Assembly (NCBI GenBank): GCA_034008185.1
Contig: CM067081.1
Span: 4,649,821 to 4,713,820 of the forward strand
Source: Gorsachius magnificus
Lineage: Eukaryota; Chordata; Aves; Pelecaniformes; Ardeidae
Length of the DNA stretch: 64,000 nucleotides
Reading direction: 5' to 3'
The notes under the pieces were generated by a model, which was given only the letters and a program-made list of their open reading frames with translations, was not told where the DNA came from and did not search any database. The position numbers and the translations under genes are program-made. Position 1 is the stretch's first letter. The number at the start of each line of letters is the position of its first letter. Below, in pieces: positions 24,032-36,148 of this stretch.

Positions 24032-26166
24032 AAGGTACGAAGCGTTCCCTCCCTGCTCCCAGCCCTACCCTGGCTCCTCTCCTCATGAAACCTTTTTCAG
24101 GAGGGTAAATCCACTTGTGGAAGTGTCCAGGCAGAGCTGCCATCAGGAATAACCTGGGGAAGCTGATGAGGGTGACTCTGCACGAGGACAGGGCTTGGCC
24201 AAGAGCGAGGTGTTCCAGCCGCTGCGCAGAGGTGACTGCTGGAGATGCTGGCAAAGACCGCGTTTCCCAGGGGGGTGGCCTGCTTTATTTCCCTCAAAGT
24301 TTAGGGCAAAAAAGCCTTCCAATGAGATACAAAACCTGCTTTAAAAAATTGCTGGATGGGCTCCCTCGGTGGGGAAGGTGGCGGGGGGCAGGGGGCTGTC
24401 TGAAATCTGCTTCCCAAACACTGCTGTGTTATCAGTTGCACAGGTACAGTGTACACGAGGTTAATGACGCCGGGATAGGAGGGGATTAGTAGTGCATTGC
24501 AAACAAGTTTGGGCTAAGTGGCTTAGGGTTCATCCTGTCCTGCTTCTAAATACTGATTTCTGCCGTTTTCACCTTCCAAAACACATAAACTGTTGATTTT
24601 GATTAGTAAATGAATTTATACAGATAAGCTTTAGCCATCTGCTAACAAGCAAGACGTGCCCCACCACCTTGTCTTTTGACATTCAGAAGAGAACTGGTGT
24701 GGTTTTGGTGCAGGGTGTCCACGCTGATGCGCATCCGAACACAGCCCCATCCCTCAGCCCCCCAGCTGTGGTATGAGAATGTGTAGCACATTTCCCCGCT
24801 CTGAAAGTCCGTCCCAAGTCCTATAAGTCATCCTTGTAAGCCTTGACAACGCATGTAGGACTACTTTGCCGAAAAGGATGGAGAGAACTGGAGAGCCCCT
24901 TACTTCCCATCGCCTTGGCTCTCTTACTGGAGATCCTCTGCAACCGTTTAAGTCTGGAGTAACTAATAATAGAAGGATAACTATATATAAATATTCTAGA
25001 AGAATAGAAGTATAACTAATAACAGAAGTCAATTAATGCTGCACTGGCACAGTATATACGGGGGAAACATTTCTTCAGGCTGAGTCTGGTTCTTGTCTAT
25101 GGCTTTGAGTGAGTTTCTTACTACTGTTTTCAATGAGAAAGGGCAGTTGCATCACATCTGATATTCAATGGGAAGCCCGAAAATATTCTTAAACTCCACG
25201 TCACCCTTCTGCGTGCCCTGGGCCCTGCTTGATTTGATTATCCAAATCCACCAAAACTCTCAGCCACACAGTGGGTTCAGAAGCAATTTAAGAGCTCATT
25301 ACTTCTAATTTGTTTTTAATTCTTCTCTCTGAAACCCAGAGAGTAGTCTCAGGGTGATTATAGGGGTCTGCTCCTGGTAAGTAAAACTCCTTGGAAGGAG
25401 GCAGAAACTTATTTGTAGGATATAGGGGGCATTTCATGCTGCCGCTTCCAGGTTGACTCCTTGCAGCATCCCATTCAGGTTGAGACTGTCATCAGCCAAC
25501 AGTCTACAAGTGAGCAAGTCAGACATTTTATTGGGACATCTGGGGCCTATGAGCTTTTCTGTCCTTTGCAGCAAAGGATCTGGTTGCTTTTGACCTCCTA
25601 ACACAGGCTTTCATCACCTTCATCTAGCCTGTCCTCCATCTGTAGCACACTGTAGGACTAAATGCTTTCACTTTAATTAAAGTCATCCAATTTAATGTAG
25701 GCAATGTGTGGGAAGGTGATGCGCCTGTGGCATATGGGAGGAAGGCCTAGTTGACCAAATGTTCCTCTTCTGATCTTGAACTTGGGCATCCTCCATAAAG
25801 GTCTTTATCCTTTAATATTTGTCCATGTGCAGAGCAGAGGGGTTCTGCTCCTGCACTAAACCAATGCCTTTATGCTCTTAAACCAGATCAGCATCCAGGT
25901 TGCTCCCTGCCAATGGTAACGCCACCATCCCCAGACCCAAAGCTTGCCCATTGCACAAGACCATGGCAAGAAGCCCCAGACTGGTCCCATCCCTGTGAGA
26001 AAAGGCTGCAGCCATCCTCCTCCTGCAGCAGAAAGATGTTCCAACCCACATAGATGGAGCCGAGGTGCCCGGAAGACACCATGAGCTATGTGGTCATGGC
26101 AGGTAACAGGGCATCACCTCTCATCTCTTCCTTCCCATAGACCATTGTTCACCCAGCAAATCAATA
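24032..26166. other. Unique noncoding DNA, nothing recognised
   Basis: No repeat family or exon was found. An AT-rich patch at 24957-25030 contains a partly duplicated motif (taactaataatagaagg and taactaataacagaagt). Remaining frames are short. Confidence 0.5.
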
Positions 26167-26342
26167 TCATAGAATCACAGAATCATTTGGTTGGAAAAGC
26201 CCTTTAAGATCATCAAGCCCAACCGCTCCCCTAACCCTGCCATCCCACCACTAAACCCTGTCCCTAAGCACCTCATCTGCCCGGCTTTTAAATCCCTCCA
26301 GGGATGGGGACTCGACCCCTTCCCTGGGCAGCCCCTTCCAAT
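26167..26342 (-). mobile_element. CR1 LINE 3'-end fragment (family A)
   Basis: On the minus strand this is the final 176 bases of family A: the coding tail AAATCCCTCCAGGGATGGGG (complement), the stop, the 3'UTR and a TCATAGAATCACAGAA tail. It ends abruptly at 'ccccttccaat' against unique DNA. Confidence 0.9.
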
Positions 26343-28492
26343 CTACCTCTGCAGTGCCATCAGGAGGAGACTTTGGTGGAAGGGACAATGCAGACGTCAC
26401 TGAAAACGGGCTGGTGGAGCCGTAAGTGGGGGAAGCACTGTCGCAATAAAAGAGCAGCAGCTGCAAGAAGTGGGGAAACGTGTAGCTTGCCTGATGAAAT
26501 GCAGCGTGCCCTGGTTCCCCGCATCACTTCTTCAAGTGTTAACAGGCACGTCCGCCCTCTCTGCTCCCCACCTGCGCGTTTAAACGCCAAACCCGCTTCT
26601 TAAAATACCTCTCCACTCTCTGTAAAAGCTGGAGATGGAGGCATCAGTTCGCCGTCCCTGCGAGGTGATTATTTCTGGGGTTAAAATATCAAATCCAACC
26701 CAATCTCCAGTGGATGCCCTGGCATCAGGGCTGCCCACCCCAGGAGGTGGCAGCCTCGCACAGCACAGGGCTCTCGGGTGCTTGGCTGATCCCACCCAGC
26801 TATTTGGAAATAGCGTGAAATATTTATCTGCAGATATATTTGGATCTGATTTTTTCCCCCCCCCTTTGTATCTGAACGATCTCTTTCTAGCCTTGCCAGC
26901 ACAGCGGTTTTCCAGAAAAATGAGACCTTGCAATCTTGTCTGCTTTCTGACTTAAAGCCTGCAGGGTTGTGGCTTTTTTTGTTGTTTCACAGTAGAAAAA
27001 AAAAAAAAAGAGAGAAAATAAATTACTGCTAAATGCTTTAAAGCTAATCTGAGGTTCCTGGTAAATAGAAATCATTAAAATCCAGCATGTTTTACAACAG
27101 AAAAGGTGAAGTGAATTTGCAGAGTGCGTATTTTCCCTTCCCCGTGCTCATATTAAGGCTTGCTCATAGTATTGAATGAGCCTTTTGGCCAGAGACATGC
27201 TGAGCCTTGCCCCTGTTGATCAACAGGGATTAAAAAAGACGCCTGGGACTGCTCATGCCGAGGTAATGAAACAGGAATCCGAGGGCTCCAGAGAGCAATT
27301 TGGGAAGTTTCCTTTCTTATTACTAAGGCCGGGGCAGGCTTTTCCCCAAATTTAGTATTCTGTCTGGGAGAATATAAAATAATGAGACTCCTGCTGCTTC
27401 CCAGGGGAGACTCTTGAATTGCCTTAGAGATATCACTGTCAGCCTGAGGTTTTTTCCTGTCTAAAACTGACCTGAAAAAGGGTCGAAGAAGAAGGCAGAG
27501 GGAACGCGTGCCTGTTCTGATGCTTTCTGGTGGGCCAAAATGACTTTTATTGTTTATTTTTTTTTGGGGGGGGGTGGGGGGGAGTTGTTTGTTGGTTTAC
27601 TTTGTGTAAGAAACACCATGATTATGGATTTCACTATTGAAAACCTTTCTCTCTAGAAAATGAGAGAAGAGGAAGAGGGGATTGCTCACAGCCTGCTCTG
27701 AAGGCCTCTGAAATCGATGGGGAAGGGATGCTGTGAGGCTGGAAACACGCAGGGTGTTTCACAGTTGTGCATTGACGGGAACAAAAGCTGGTATGATAAA
27801 AAAAAAAAAGAGAAAGAGCAGCTGCTGGAGCAGGTAGGGGAGGAGAGGCTGGCTGCGAGATGCTGGGGTTTGCAACAGGGTGGCTGCAGGGCACGAGGAA
27901 TGTGAACACCGAGGAGGTGCTAGGAAAAGTCCCCCCAACATATTCCTTGCAGGTCAGGAAGAGGAAAACCAAAGTGCCCCTGCAGAGGGCTGGAAAAAGC
28001 TGCTAAGAAGGAAAGCAAGTACTAGCAGGCTCTGGCTGGGGTTTTCCAGGGTAAGTTATTGCTGCTGGCCAGGGAGACGAGAGGACTGAGCATGAAAAGC
28101 AGAAGTCAATAAGGAGAGACCCAACGCTGTGTTAGCTTGCCTGCCCCTAAAGCTGCCCCGATGCTGCACACAGACCTGTTGTGTCTCTGCTGTTGCACCT
28201 TGGGCTTGCCCTGTTGGCTGCAATCAATGACAGTCCCCCAGGAAAGCCCTTATTTCACACCTTTATGGCACGTTGGGGGCCACTCGGCAGAGTAGAGCTC
28301 TGCCTGGCTCCAGCTGGGCTTGCAGTCAAGGTGGGAAGGGCAGATGTGCCTCCATGGTGGCCTTTTAATGGGGCCCTGTGCACAAATGTAGCCTGCCACA
28401 CAGCCACCGACCCCCCAGCCATGAAGAAGAAATGTGAGAGGTTTAGCAATCATCTCTGTTGACAAGTTAAGTGAAATAAGGAGCTGGGCAAA
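26343..28492. other. Unique DNA with a possible conserved block
   Basis: The stretch 27100-27420 has a balanced, repeat-poor composition with several retained short motifs (for example ATATTAAGGC, CTTATTACTAAGG, AAAATAATGAG) and could be conserved noncoding sequence. Poly-A (26996-27009), G-rich (27568-27583) and A-rich (27799-27809) runs are present. Overlapping frames at 26580-26955 on both strands look fortuitous. No exon was recognised. Confidence 0.4.
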
Positions 28493-28710
28493 TCATAGAC
28501 TCATCGAATGTTTTGGGTTGGAAGAGACCATTAAAGGCCACCCAGTCCAACCCCGCCTGCACTGAGCCGGGACATCTTCAGCTGGATCAGGTTGCTCAAA
28601 GCCCCGTCCAACCTGACCTTGAATGTTTCCAGGGATGGGCAATCATCCATCATACCACCTCTTTGGGCAACCTGTGCCAGTGTTTCATCACCCTCATCCT
28701 AAAAATTTTC
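28493..28710 (-). mobile_element. CR1 LINE 3'-end fragment, left half of an inverted pair (family B-like)
   Basis: On the minus strand the tail (TCATAGACTCATCGAATG, complement) is followed by the family B-like GTTTTGGGTTGGAAG signature and the ORF2 C-terminal complement (GATCAGGTTGCTCAAAGCCC). The copy stops at 'taaaaattttc', where a second CR1 in the opposite orientation starts. Its sequence is more diverged than the other family B copies. Confidence 0.85.
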
Positions 28711-28785
28711 TTGCCTAGAAAGGTTAGACCAGATGATCCTTGAGGTCCCTTTCAACCCAGTATTCCATGAGTCTATGATTCTATG
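28711..28785 (+). mobile_element. CR1 LINE 3'-end fragment, right half of an inverted pair (family D)
   Basis: TTGCCTAGAAAGGTTAGACC, AGATGATCCTTGAGGTCCC and a degenerate octamer tail match the 3' end of the copy at 11994. It abuts the minus-strand copy at 28493 with no unique DNA between them, so both 3' tails face outward. Confidence 0.85.
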
Positions 28786-29446
28786 GTTTCTTCCTTAAAA
28801 TAATGACCTGACTTATTGCATGAATTGTTGCTAGTCATTTGGGTGACGGTGCCTGGAGGTTGCTCATCTTTCACCTTGGATGGACCTGGAGGTTCAGGCA
28901 CTGGCAGCTGTAGGAAATGCCACCCAAACCTGGCTGCTTTTGGTAAGCTGATCCCTGAGATTTGGGGTGGGAGGAAGTGTGCTGGGGGCACTGGTCAGCT
29001 GTGGGACACCAGAAATAGCAGTGGCTCCAAAGTGGGTTGGGAGGTTGGATCACAGCAGCCCCAGTGGGTGAGCCAACAGAGGATGGGAAAAGTTAAGAAC
29101 AGAGTTTGCAAACCATGCTGTGGACTGTGAAGGAAAAGCCAAGGATAAATCCCCAGTGAGATCTGCTTCCCAGTCTTTGTATCCCTCTGGATACAGGCAA
29201 ACCTGGTTCACATTCAACCCATCGAGATGCTGTTAGGAGCAAAACCTGCCATGCGGCTTGTACCAGCTTTCTGCTGGGTATCCATCTTTGTTAGGGCTGG
29301 CACAGAGCTGGCACCTCTCTCTCGTCACCCTGGCTCATTCCTGAGCTGCTCTTTAGTTAGCTGGAGTAAAAAGCAGGTCTCATGTGAGGGCCAGGGCAGC
29401 TGGGGCCACCGTCTAAAAATGAAAGGCTCCAGGGATAAAGGAGAGC
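28786..29446. other. Unique noncoding DNA, nothing recognised
   Basis: A plus-strand frame of 104 codons (28816-29130) is rich in Gly, Ser and Trp without a recognisable domain. Shorter frames overlap it on the minus strand. No repeat was identified. Confidence 0.5.
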
Positions 29447-29571
29447 TCGCGCAGCCCTGTTTCACACAAAGGGGAATAAACATATGGAATAGGTTAACAA
29501 GTGAGGTGGCTGAAGCCGTGCTATAAATAAGACTATAAATAAGTTCAAGAGGCATGTCGACAGGCTGCTGG
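29447..29571 (+). mobile_element. Old, diverged CR1 fragment
   Basis: The ordered motifs 'gcagccctgtttcacaca', 'aacatatggaataggttaac', 'gaggtggctgaagc' and 'aagttcaagaggcatgtcga' follow the layout of old CR1 ORF2 C-termini (an F..R.W..L..E.V-type stretch). No 3' octamer tail is left. A local duplication (ctataaataagactataaataag) lies inside it. Confidence 0.5.
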
Positions 29572-30786
29572 GAAAAAAAAGAAAAGCCCGTGGGGAGGAA
29601 GGGATTGAGGATATTAGGATGGGGGTGGACAGACCCAAAAAGCAGGCTTATGATGAAGGGAAAGTAAGACGGAGAAGCAATCTGGTCTTTTCTTGTTTCA
29701 GCTGTCGGAGGAGAGAGCTGTTTCTGACCAACGTGTCTGAACCAGGACTGATCGGTCCGTTCAGCGTAAGGCAGGGTTTGCCCCTAAAACTGGAGGGTGT
29801 TGAAGGGTGTAAGAAATTGGGTGTCACATGCCTCTGGTTTTGGAGCTGCTCTAAGGGGTGAACGTGGAAGCTCGTACGATCAGCAATACCTCTGCAGGGT
29901 GAGGATGTCTCCTGCGCAGCGTCCTGCTGAGAGGGGAGAAGGTGAGGGCATCTGGGGAAGGACCTTGGCTCTGGGGAGCACCTCATCGAGGAGCAGTGAC
30001 AAATTGCAGAGGGGCCTCCCTAAAACCCTCCTCTGCAACAAAGTGTGAAGAAGTCATGCCGTGTTGGAGCGAGGCCTCGTGTCGGGAGTGGAGCTGCACT
30101 GTGGTAGTGCCTCAGGGCTGGTCGAGACGTGGAGGTGCAACTCTGAAGTGAGAAAGATCAGAGCCAACTGCTGCCTCAACCCCCCATAACATTCATTTCT
30201 CTCTCTGATTACAGGGATATGTGGTCAACAGGCTTGGGGAGAAGGGAGTGGTGAATTCAAGTAAACCACTTGGGTCGAGCAGATGTTTTTTGGTTGCCTT
30301 GGCCAACCAGATCTTAAGGAACTAAAGTGTGACCAAAGTCCACGAAAGCCCTCAGTCTCCAAAATTTTAAGTAATATTTTTTCTTTTTTTCTGCATAACA
30401 GACCTCTTTAATAGCTCTGCACTGGAAAATCCCAGTGCTTAAATCAGACAGGAGACACATCCTGAGCTTTGCAAGAGAAGACGTTTCTAAAATCATGGAC
30501 AAGCATCCCCTGGCCAAATGGAGAAAACATCCTATTCTGTGATACTTGCAGATCCAGCCAAAATGATTTAATCAGTTATAGCAGCTACTATTTTGGCTGC
30601 CATGGTGGGAAATGAGCTGGGGATCTCCAGAGCAAGAAGCCAAAGTTTGTTAAACCGTGATTTTAAGTCATGTTAGTGGTGGGTTGCACTTACAGGGAAA
30701 GCAGCTGAGGGGTTTTAGGGAATTTCTGATCCTTGTCCTGACAACAGAATCCTGATGTCAACTCTGACTGCCCAGAGCCTGGCAGG
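29572..30786. other. Unique noncoding DNA, nothing recognised
   Basis: Short overlapping frames at 29619-30151 occur on both strands without domains. No repeat was recognised. Confidence 0.5.
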
Positions 30787-31217
30787 GGGAGCTGGTGAGG
30801 GGTCTGGAACACAAGTCATACGAGGAGCGGCTGAGGGAACTGGGAGTGTTCAGCCTGGAGCAGAGGAGGCTGAGGGGAGCCCTGATCGCCCTGTACAACT
30901 GCCTGAGAGGAGGCTGTAGTGAGGTGGGGGTCGGGCTCTGCTCCCTGGTAACAAACGATAGGATGAGGGGAAATGGTCTGAAGTTGTGCTGGGGCAGGTT
31001 TAGGTTGGACATTAGGAAAAATTTCGTCCCCGAAAGTGTTGTCAGGCATTGGAAGGGGCTGCCCAGGGAAGGGGTTGAATCCCCATCCCTGGAGGGATTT
31101 AAAAGCTGGGCAGATGAGGTGCTTAGGGCCATGGTTTAGTGGTGGGATGGCAGGGTTAGGGGAATGGTTGGACTTGATGATCTTAAAGGTCTTTTCCAAC
31201 CTAAACGATTCTATGAT
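30787..31217 (+). mobile_element. CR1 LINE 3' end (family A) with open ORF2 C-terminus
   Basis: This is the best family A copy. One frame is open from about 30795 to the stop at 31137-31139 and reads, in order, [73 protein letters not shown] and DEVLRAMV. These are the expected last ~110 residues of ORF2. A ~78-base 3'UTR follows and ends CGATTCTATGAT. No catalytic domain is included, so it is immobile. The intact frame suggests a relatively recent insertion. Confidence 0.94.
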
Positions 31218-31987
31218 CATTCACCACAGACAGGAGACATTAGATCCCCTGCATTGCTTGCTTTGAAAACGAAGCTCTCTTGCTGCCCAAGTGAACACTA
31301 CAGAGACCTGTCTGTCTTGCAAAGGTGACAGTGCAGCTTTTCTTCACCTGAGTTGGGACTTCTTTCCCCACCTTGGCCATAACAGGATTTTCTGAGGTTT
31401 TAGGCCAAAGACAGCCCTGTTTTGAGATGCTACTGCAAATACTAATAGCTGAAATCTGAGCGGCGTGACCCAAGGGGCAACACATCTCTGGTGAAACTTG
31501 CTGGTGAAAGTTAAGGCATTGAAGGAACATTTATGGCAATGACCGTTGTGCCTGTGAATGCTGAGATGCCTGGGCATGTGGGGGTGGGGTTTGTGAGTCA
31601 CTGTATTTTGTGACTTCCAAAATTCCAGCTCGACTGAATTGCAGGCATGTCAATCCCTTGGCAGCTTTGGGCCTTGATGCAAATGTTTCAGTTCAAAGTT
31701 TTCCTTATACATGTCCAGAAAATAACCTAATGTGATGTTAGCCTGTAGATGTCTACAGCCCAGTGAAAGCATCATCGGATTGTTCATCAGAGTTAATTCA
31801 TCCATTCATTATTAATGTGTGGCTGGAATTTCAATTTACTCTCATTAAAATGTGATCGATGGTAAAGACACTGCAAATTACAGTCACACTGCACCGGCTC
31901 TTTCCTTGCACTCAGTAGAACAAGCCAAGCGCTGCTTCGTGGGCAAATCAGGCCTTTTGCTTTGCTTTCTGCGCAAAAGTGGGACTT
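31218..31987. other. Unique DNA ending in a conserved-looking AT-rich block
   Basis: The first half shows nothing. The block 31690-31930 is AT-rich and repeat-poor, with cores such as GAGTTAATTCATCC, ATTCATTATTAATG and CTCATTAAAATG. It is a candidate conserved noncoding element by texture only. Confidence 0.35.
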
Positions 31988-32137
31988 TCATAGAATCATA
32001 GAATGTTTTGGGTTGGAAGGGAACCCTAGAGGTCATCTAGTCCAACCCCCCCTGCAGTGAGCAGGGACATCTCCAACCAGATCAGGTTGCTCAGAGCCCC
32101 ATCCAACCTGACCTTGAATGTTTCCAGGGATGGGGAC
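31988..32137 (-). mobile_element. CR1 LINE 3'-end fragment (family B)
   Basis: On the minus strand a TCATAGAATCATAGAATG tail (complement) is followed by the family B GTTTTGGGTTGGAAGGGAAC signature and the last codons of ORF2. It is about 150 bases long and ends at 'gggatggggac'. Confidence 0.9.
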
Positions 32138-33303
32138 TTTGCCGGTCTCTTTATAGTAACTGCTTTTACCTTTGCATCTTTCAAAACAAAAATTGCTGCT
32201 ACCTTATTGCCATGCTGTAAACTGACAAAAATTGAGAGAAAAAGCAGAGAAAACATATGAAATGTCACCAGTAGGCTTGAAGTTGTAACGCAGGCACAGT
32301 AAAGATGCTCAAGGGGTAGTGCTGATGCCCTGATGCCTGAAGCCGGAGATGAGGACTTCGTCACCATTAAATGGAGCAGCCTCACCATGCTGTGTGGTCA
32401 CTACCGCCCTCCTCCTTCTCTGAATGCGGGTGGTGATTTCCCATGTAGCCTGGCCAGGCTCCAAGCTATGCTTTGAGCCAAACCCTGGCCTGTAGTTATA
32501 CAGGAGTTAAGGCCTCATTAGTTTCTTATTCCCATGTCAGCAGGTTGTTAGCAGGCTCTGAATTGGCCAACTGGTTTCTGGAGGCAAGCCAGCTGACAGC
32601 GGCTCGGGGCTCGGTCCCCCACAGCAGGCGCTGGTGCTGTTGGATAGATGCATTTCACATGCATCCCATGATACCGGTCCCAGATCTTCTCCCAGGGAAG
32701 TTAAATTACATAGTGGAGGGTCCCAGGAGCTCCATGCCAGACTCTGCTGTTGATCCAGGCTCCTGGGGAGATGTTTCTCCACAAGCTACTTTTCTCTTCA
32801 TCTGCCCTCTGCTCTCCAAATTCCCAGGTGTCCTGGTGCAGAATAAGCTCTTCTTGATTGCTTGGTTCCCCGGAGAGCTGTCTGTAATCCTGCATGTTGT
32901 GTTGGATGGTGCTCTCCTCTGTGAAGCAAACATCTAAAGAGTTGGCCACCCTTTCATCTTTCAAGCCAAATTTTCAATGCCAAGTCAGAGTCAGCAGGGT
33001 CTAACCTGGTCTTCAGATCTTCTTCTGGGCAGCTCCAGCCTCAGCCTGCAAAAGGCCACTCATTTCATCTGACACCAGATGCAAAATCCACTGGCAAGGG
33101 TTTTTCTTCCCTTACACAGGGATGGGGGAAGCACCGTGGCAAATCACACTTAAAATTCAAGCTGGCAGGACAGCTCTGAAATGCCTTTGAAAGGCTGAGC
33201 AAAACACTTATGTAAGGCTATGTAGCCCTTCCCTGGAGAAAGGGGAACTGCTGGTGTCCCAACATGGTTGGGTTTTTTCACCTGTTCACTCTTGATCTCG
33301 TTC

Positions 33304-33339
<36 letters not shown>

Positions 33340-35918
33340 GCTTAGATCTCCTTGGTAATATGGTCCATATGTTTATTACCCTTCCACTGAAAGGCAACAC
33401 TGGTGTTCACATCGCACGCTGCTACCTTTCAATATTTTCCCAGCATGTGGCAGTTTGCTAGGAGGAATTTCAAGCCTTTTCATAACTTCCAAAGGTGGCA
33501 ATTAGATCACTGCCTCCCAACTGCCTCTTGCAGTGAAAACAAACTCCCATTTCCTTCCCTCTCCCTCAGACCAATACCCAGGAATTTCCGAATGCTTTGT
33601 GTCATTCTCCAAAGCTCTGTCCCTCCAGGGTAATTGCAGAGTATCTGAGACAAGGTCATGGATCACATATACAGTTCTCAAAACCTCTCGTTGCCCCTGA
33701 TTTATACACTATTCCCCTTGCAGCTTGACGCCATCTCAGTTGCTTTCTTTCCTGCAGCGTTACAGATGGGGAAGGTTTTCTGCCCAGAGAAATGAACTGC
33801 TTTAGATGAAGAACATGGGTGTCTCGGTCCTTTACCTCCCTCTTACTCTCTCGTCTTTCTCCTTCCCTGTGGTTAAGCAGGGGATATGATTGCCAAGCAT
33901 CATCTGGTCCTCTGTGCACTTCTCGCATGGCAAGGTGGTGGTGGGTCCGTCAGGGATGTGCAATTACAGGAATGGAGGGGCATTTTCCAGGCTGACTTTG
34001 GTGTTGAGGGCCATTTACTGAATCACACCAAATCTCTCATTCAGCTGCAAAATTCCAGCTCAGGACAGCAAGCTTTTACAGACTTAAATTTTACTAGGTC
34101 CCGCTTATTTTTAAGAGACGGACTTTGCAATGGTGTGAGCTTACAAGGGTGGTTCTCGGTGTCTCAAGGCATTCAGTGTCATTTTCTGAAAAGCTATGAA
34201 AGCTCAGAAGAGATTCCATCAAACTTACCTCCATGAAAATAAAAAATGCAAAGACTGTAGGATGTAAGCAGTTAAACAGGAGGAGAGAATCCAAAGAGCC
34301 TGTTTATGAAGAAGCTTTGCAAATCCCAGTTAGAAAAGCCCAGTAAGATTTTGGGGTAGGTGAAACAGGGACTTAATAGGAAGAAAATATCCCACATACT
34401 GTGGAGGAACTATTCCCAGCCAGAATTCTTGAGCAGAAGGGATCAAGTACAGCGTTTCTTTCAGAGTCAGAAGAAATTGCAGCTGAAAGCAAAGATATCA
34501 ACAGTCTGTCTGAGTAGCCCTATGGATTGCTGCTCATTTGTGCTAATAACTTTGAACAAAGAGAATGCAACAGAAATTTCACCAGCAAGTGGCACTTCTT
34601 CCAGACCTGTGCTATCAGGCAGGAAGCTCAATACAGATTTGAGATGTTTGGGTTCTGAAACCTGAGTAATACAGAAGACCTAACGGCCTTCCTGTCAGAT
34701 TCTCTGAATTACAAAATTCAAATCTTCTTGCTACTGGCTGCGACTTCAGGTATGTCAAAATTTCATTAACTGTTTCTTTAGGCTTTTTTTCACAAGTTAT
34801 CACAGTTTGAGATGGGAGCATTATCCCCATGCCTTCATTTGGAAGAGCTGACACTTCTCTAACAAAAGAAGAGGATGCAAAGTTGGGAACGCGATGAGCC
34901 CTGTGGTTCGAGGGCAATTTCTGTCCTGGTTCAGGAGGTGTTTGGTGGTTGGAATGTGCTCTCAAATTTTGTACAGGTGGATAGTGAATGTACAGTCTTC
35001 TCCCTCCTTGTTGAGTGTAGGAGCTCTGAGATCAGCATAAACTGCTTTCAACTTTTTGAAAATATGCTTTCCTTCATGTACAATAATGAACTTTGGCTTC
35101 ATACAAAGAGAGGCCACGTGAGCAAAAATGTGTGGTGGATTTCCTTCTTCTCAGGTGCTGACAGTCAATGAACCAACCTTGTGTTGGCTCTAGTACAACC
35201 CTGAAAAAGGACATGCAATGACATTGACTAATTCGCTATTTCAATAGCAATTCTGGTTTAGGCCCTTAGAAGGTCTCCGCCTTTTCTCTCATGTACATAC
35301 TGTCCAACAGTAATGTATCTGTACCCCTTCCATGGTAAGGAAGGCTCTACTGAGTTAGAGCCAAACTCTTGGGCAATGAGATAGTGAGGGATCCTGCTTA
35401 GTGTTTATTTTGCACTGTACCACTCTTGAGCATCTGTTTAAGCCATCATGCAAAAGGAAACTTGTCTAACTTGAAGAAAGTGCCTAGAGAAAAACCGGGT
35501 TTTGTGTTTCAGGTGGATTCTGCAGCTGATTAAAAAACATTTGCTGACCTCAAGAAAATGGAGCTCTTTTGCATTGCAATGACTCTGCAAGCCAAGCAGC
35601 AGAGGAAGCAGGGAGATGTGGCTAGCGCTCTTATAAAGAAACCAAAGCACAACCACCAGATTCAGTTTAAGCCTCTAGATTACCCATTTATTGGAACTGA
35701 TTTCCCAAAAGTTGGATCTTCTCTGAATTACACAAATAGATATCTTCTAAGCTGGCACAGAAGGAAACAAACCCTTCAGTTCCCAAAGGAGTCTGGAAAG
35801 ATCTCATTTTCCAAAGGTACTGATGGAAGCTCTGAATGCTCAGCCCTGTACCTGGTTTTATGTTCAAGGAATTTTTTATACACCTCATGGACATTTTATA
35901 TACATGGAGTGTGAGTTT
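32138..35918. other. Unique DNA; long T run and several unsupported frames
   Basis: No CR1 or LTR was recognised in 3.8 kb. A plus-strand frame of 154 codons (32473-32937) is mirrored by open minus-strand frames and shows no domain, so I do not call it. Another of 118 codons (35558-35914) is likewise unsupported and its end overlaps sequence leading into the next CR1. The T26 run at 33309-33334 is listed separately. Confidence 0.45.
33309..33334 (-). repeat. T26 homopolymer; possible poly(A) tail of a minus-strand retrocopy
   Basis: Twenty-six uninterrupted T on the plus strand equal A26 on the minus strand. Reading the minus strand towards it, an AATAAA (complement of TTTATT, 33372-33377) lies 37 bases before the A run, close to the spacing of a genuine mRNA 3' end. 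CR1 copies have octamer tails and not poly(A), so this run does not belong to CR1. The body upstream (33378 onwards) was not identified. Confidence 0.6.
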
Positions 35919-36148
35919 TCATAGAATCATAGAATCATTTAGGTTGGAAAAGCCCTTTAAGATCATCAGGTCCAACCATTACTCTAACCCTGCCATCCCA
36001 CCACTAAACCCTGGCCCTAAGCACCTCATCTGCCTGGCTTTTAAATACCCCAGGGATGGGGACGTGACCACTTCCCTGGGCAGCCCCTTCCAATGCCTGA
36101 CAGCCCTTTCGGGGAAGAAATCTTTCCTAATGTCCAGTCTAAACCTTC
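35919..36148 (-). mobile_element. CR1 LINE 3' end (family A, short-deletion variant)
   Basis: On the minus strand it covers the end of ORF2, the 3'UTR and a double-octamer tail. It carries AAATACCCCAGGGATGGGGA followed by GTGACCACTTCC (plus-strand reading), a variant with a short deletion that breaks the ORF2 frame. The copy at 43972 has the same variant, so the change was probably present in a shared source element. Confidence 0.9.

Noticed and set aside
28493..28785. Twin-primed 5' inversion of one CR1
   Set aside because: Both halves carry a 3' tail and belong to different families, which a single twin-priming event would not give.
32473..32937. 154-codon plus-strand frame
   Set aside because: The opposite strand is also open over much of it, no domain is visible and no exon-like boundaries were seen.
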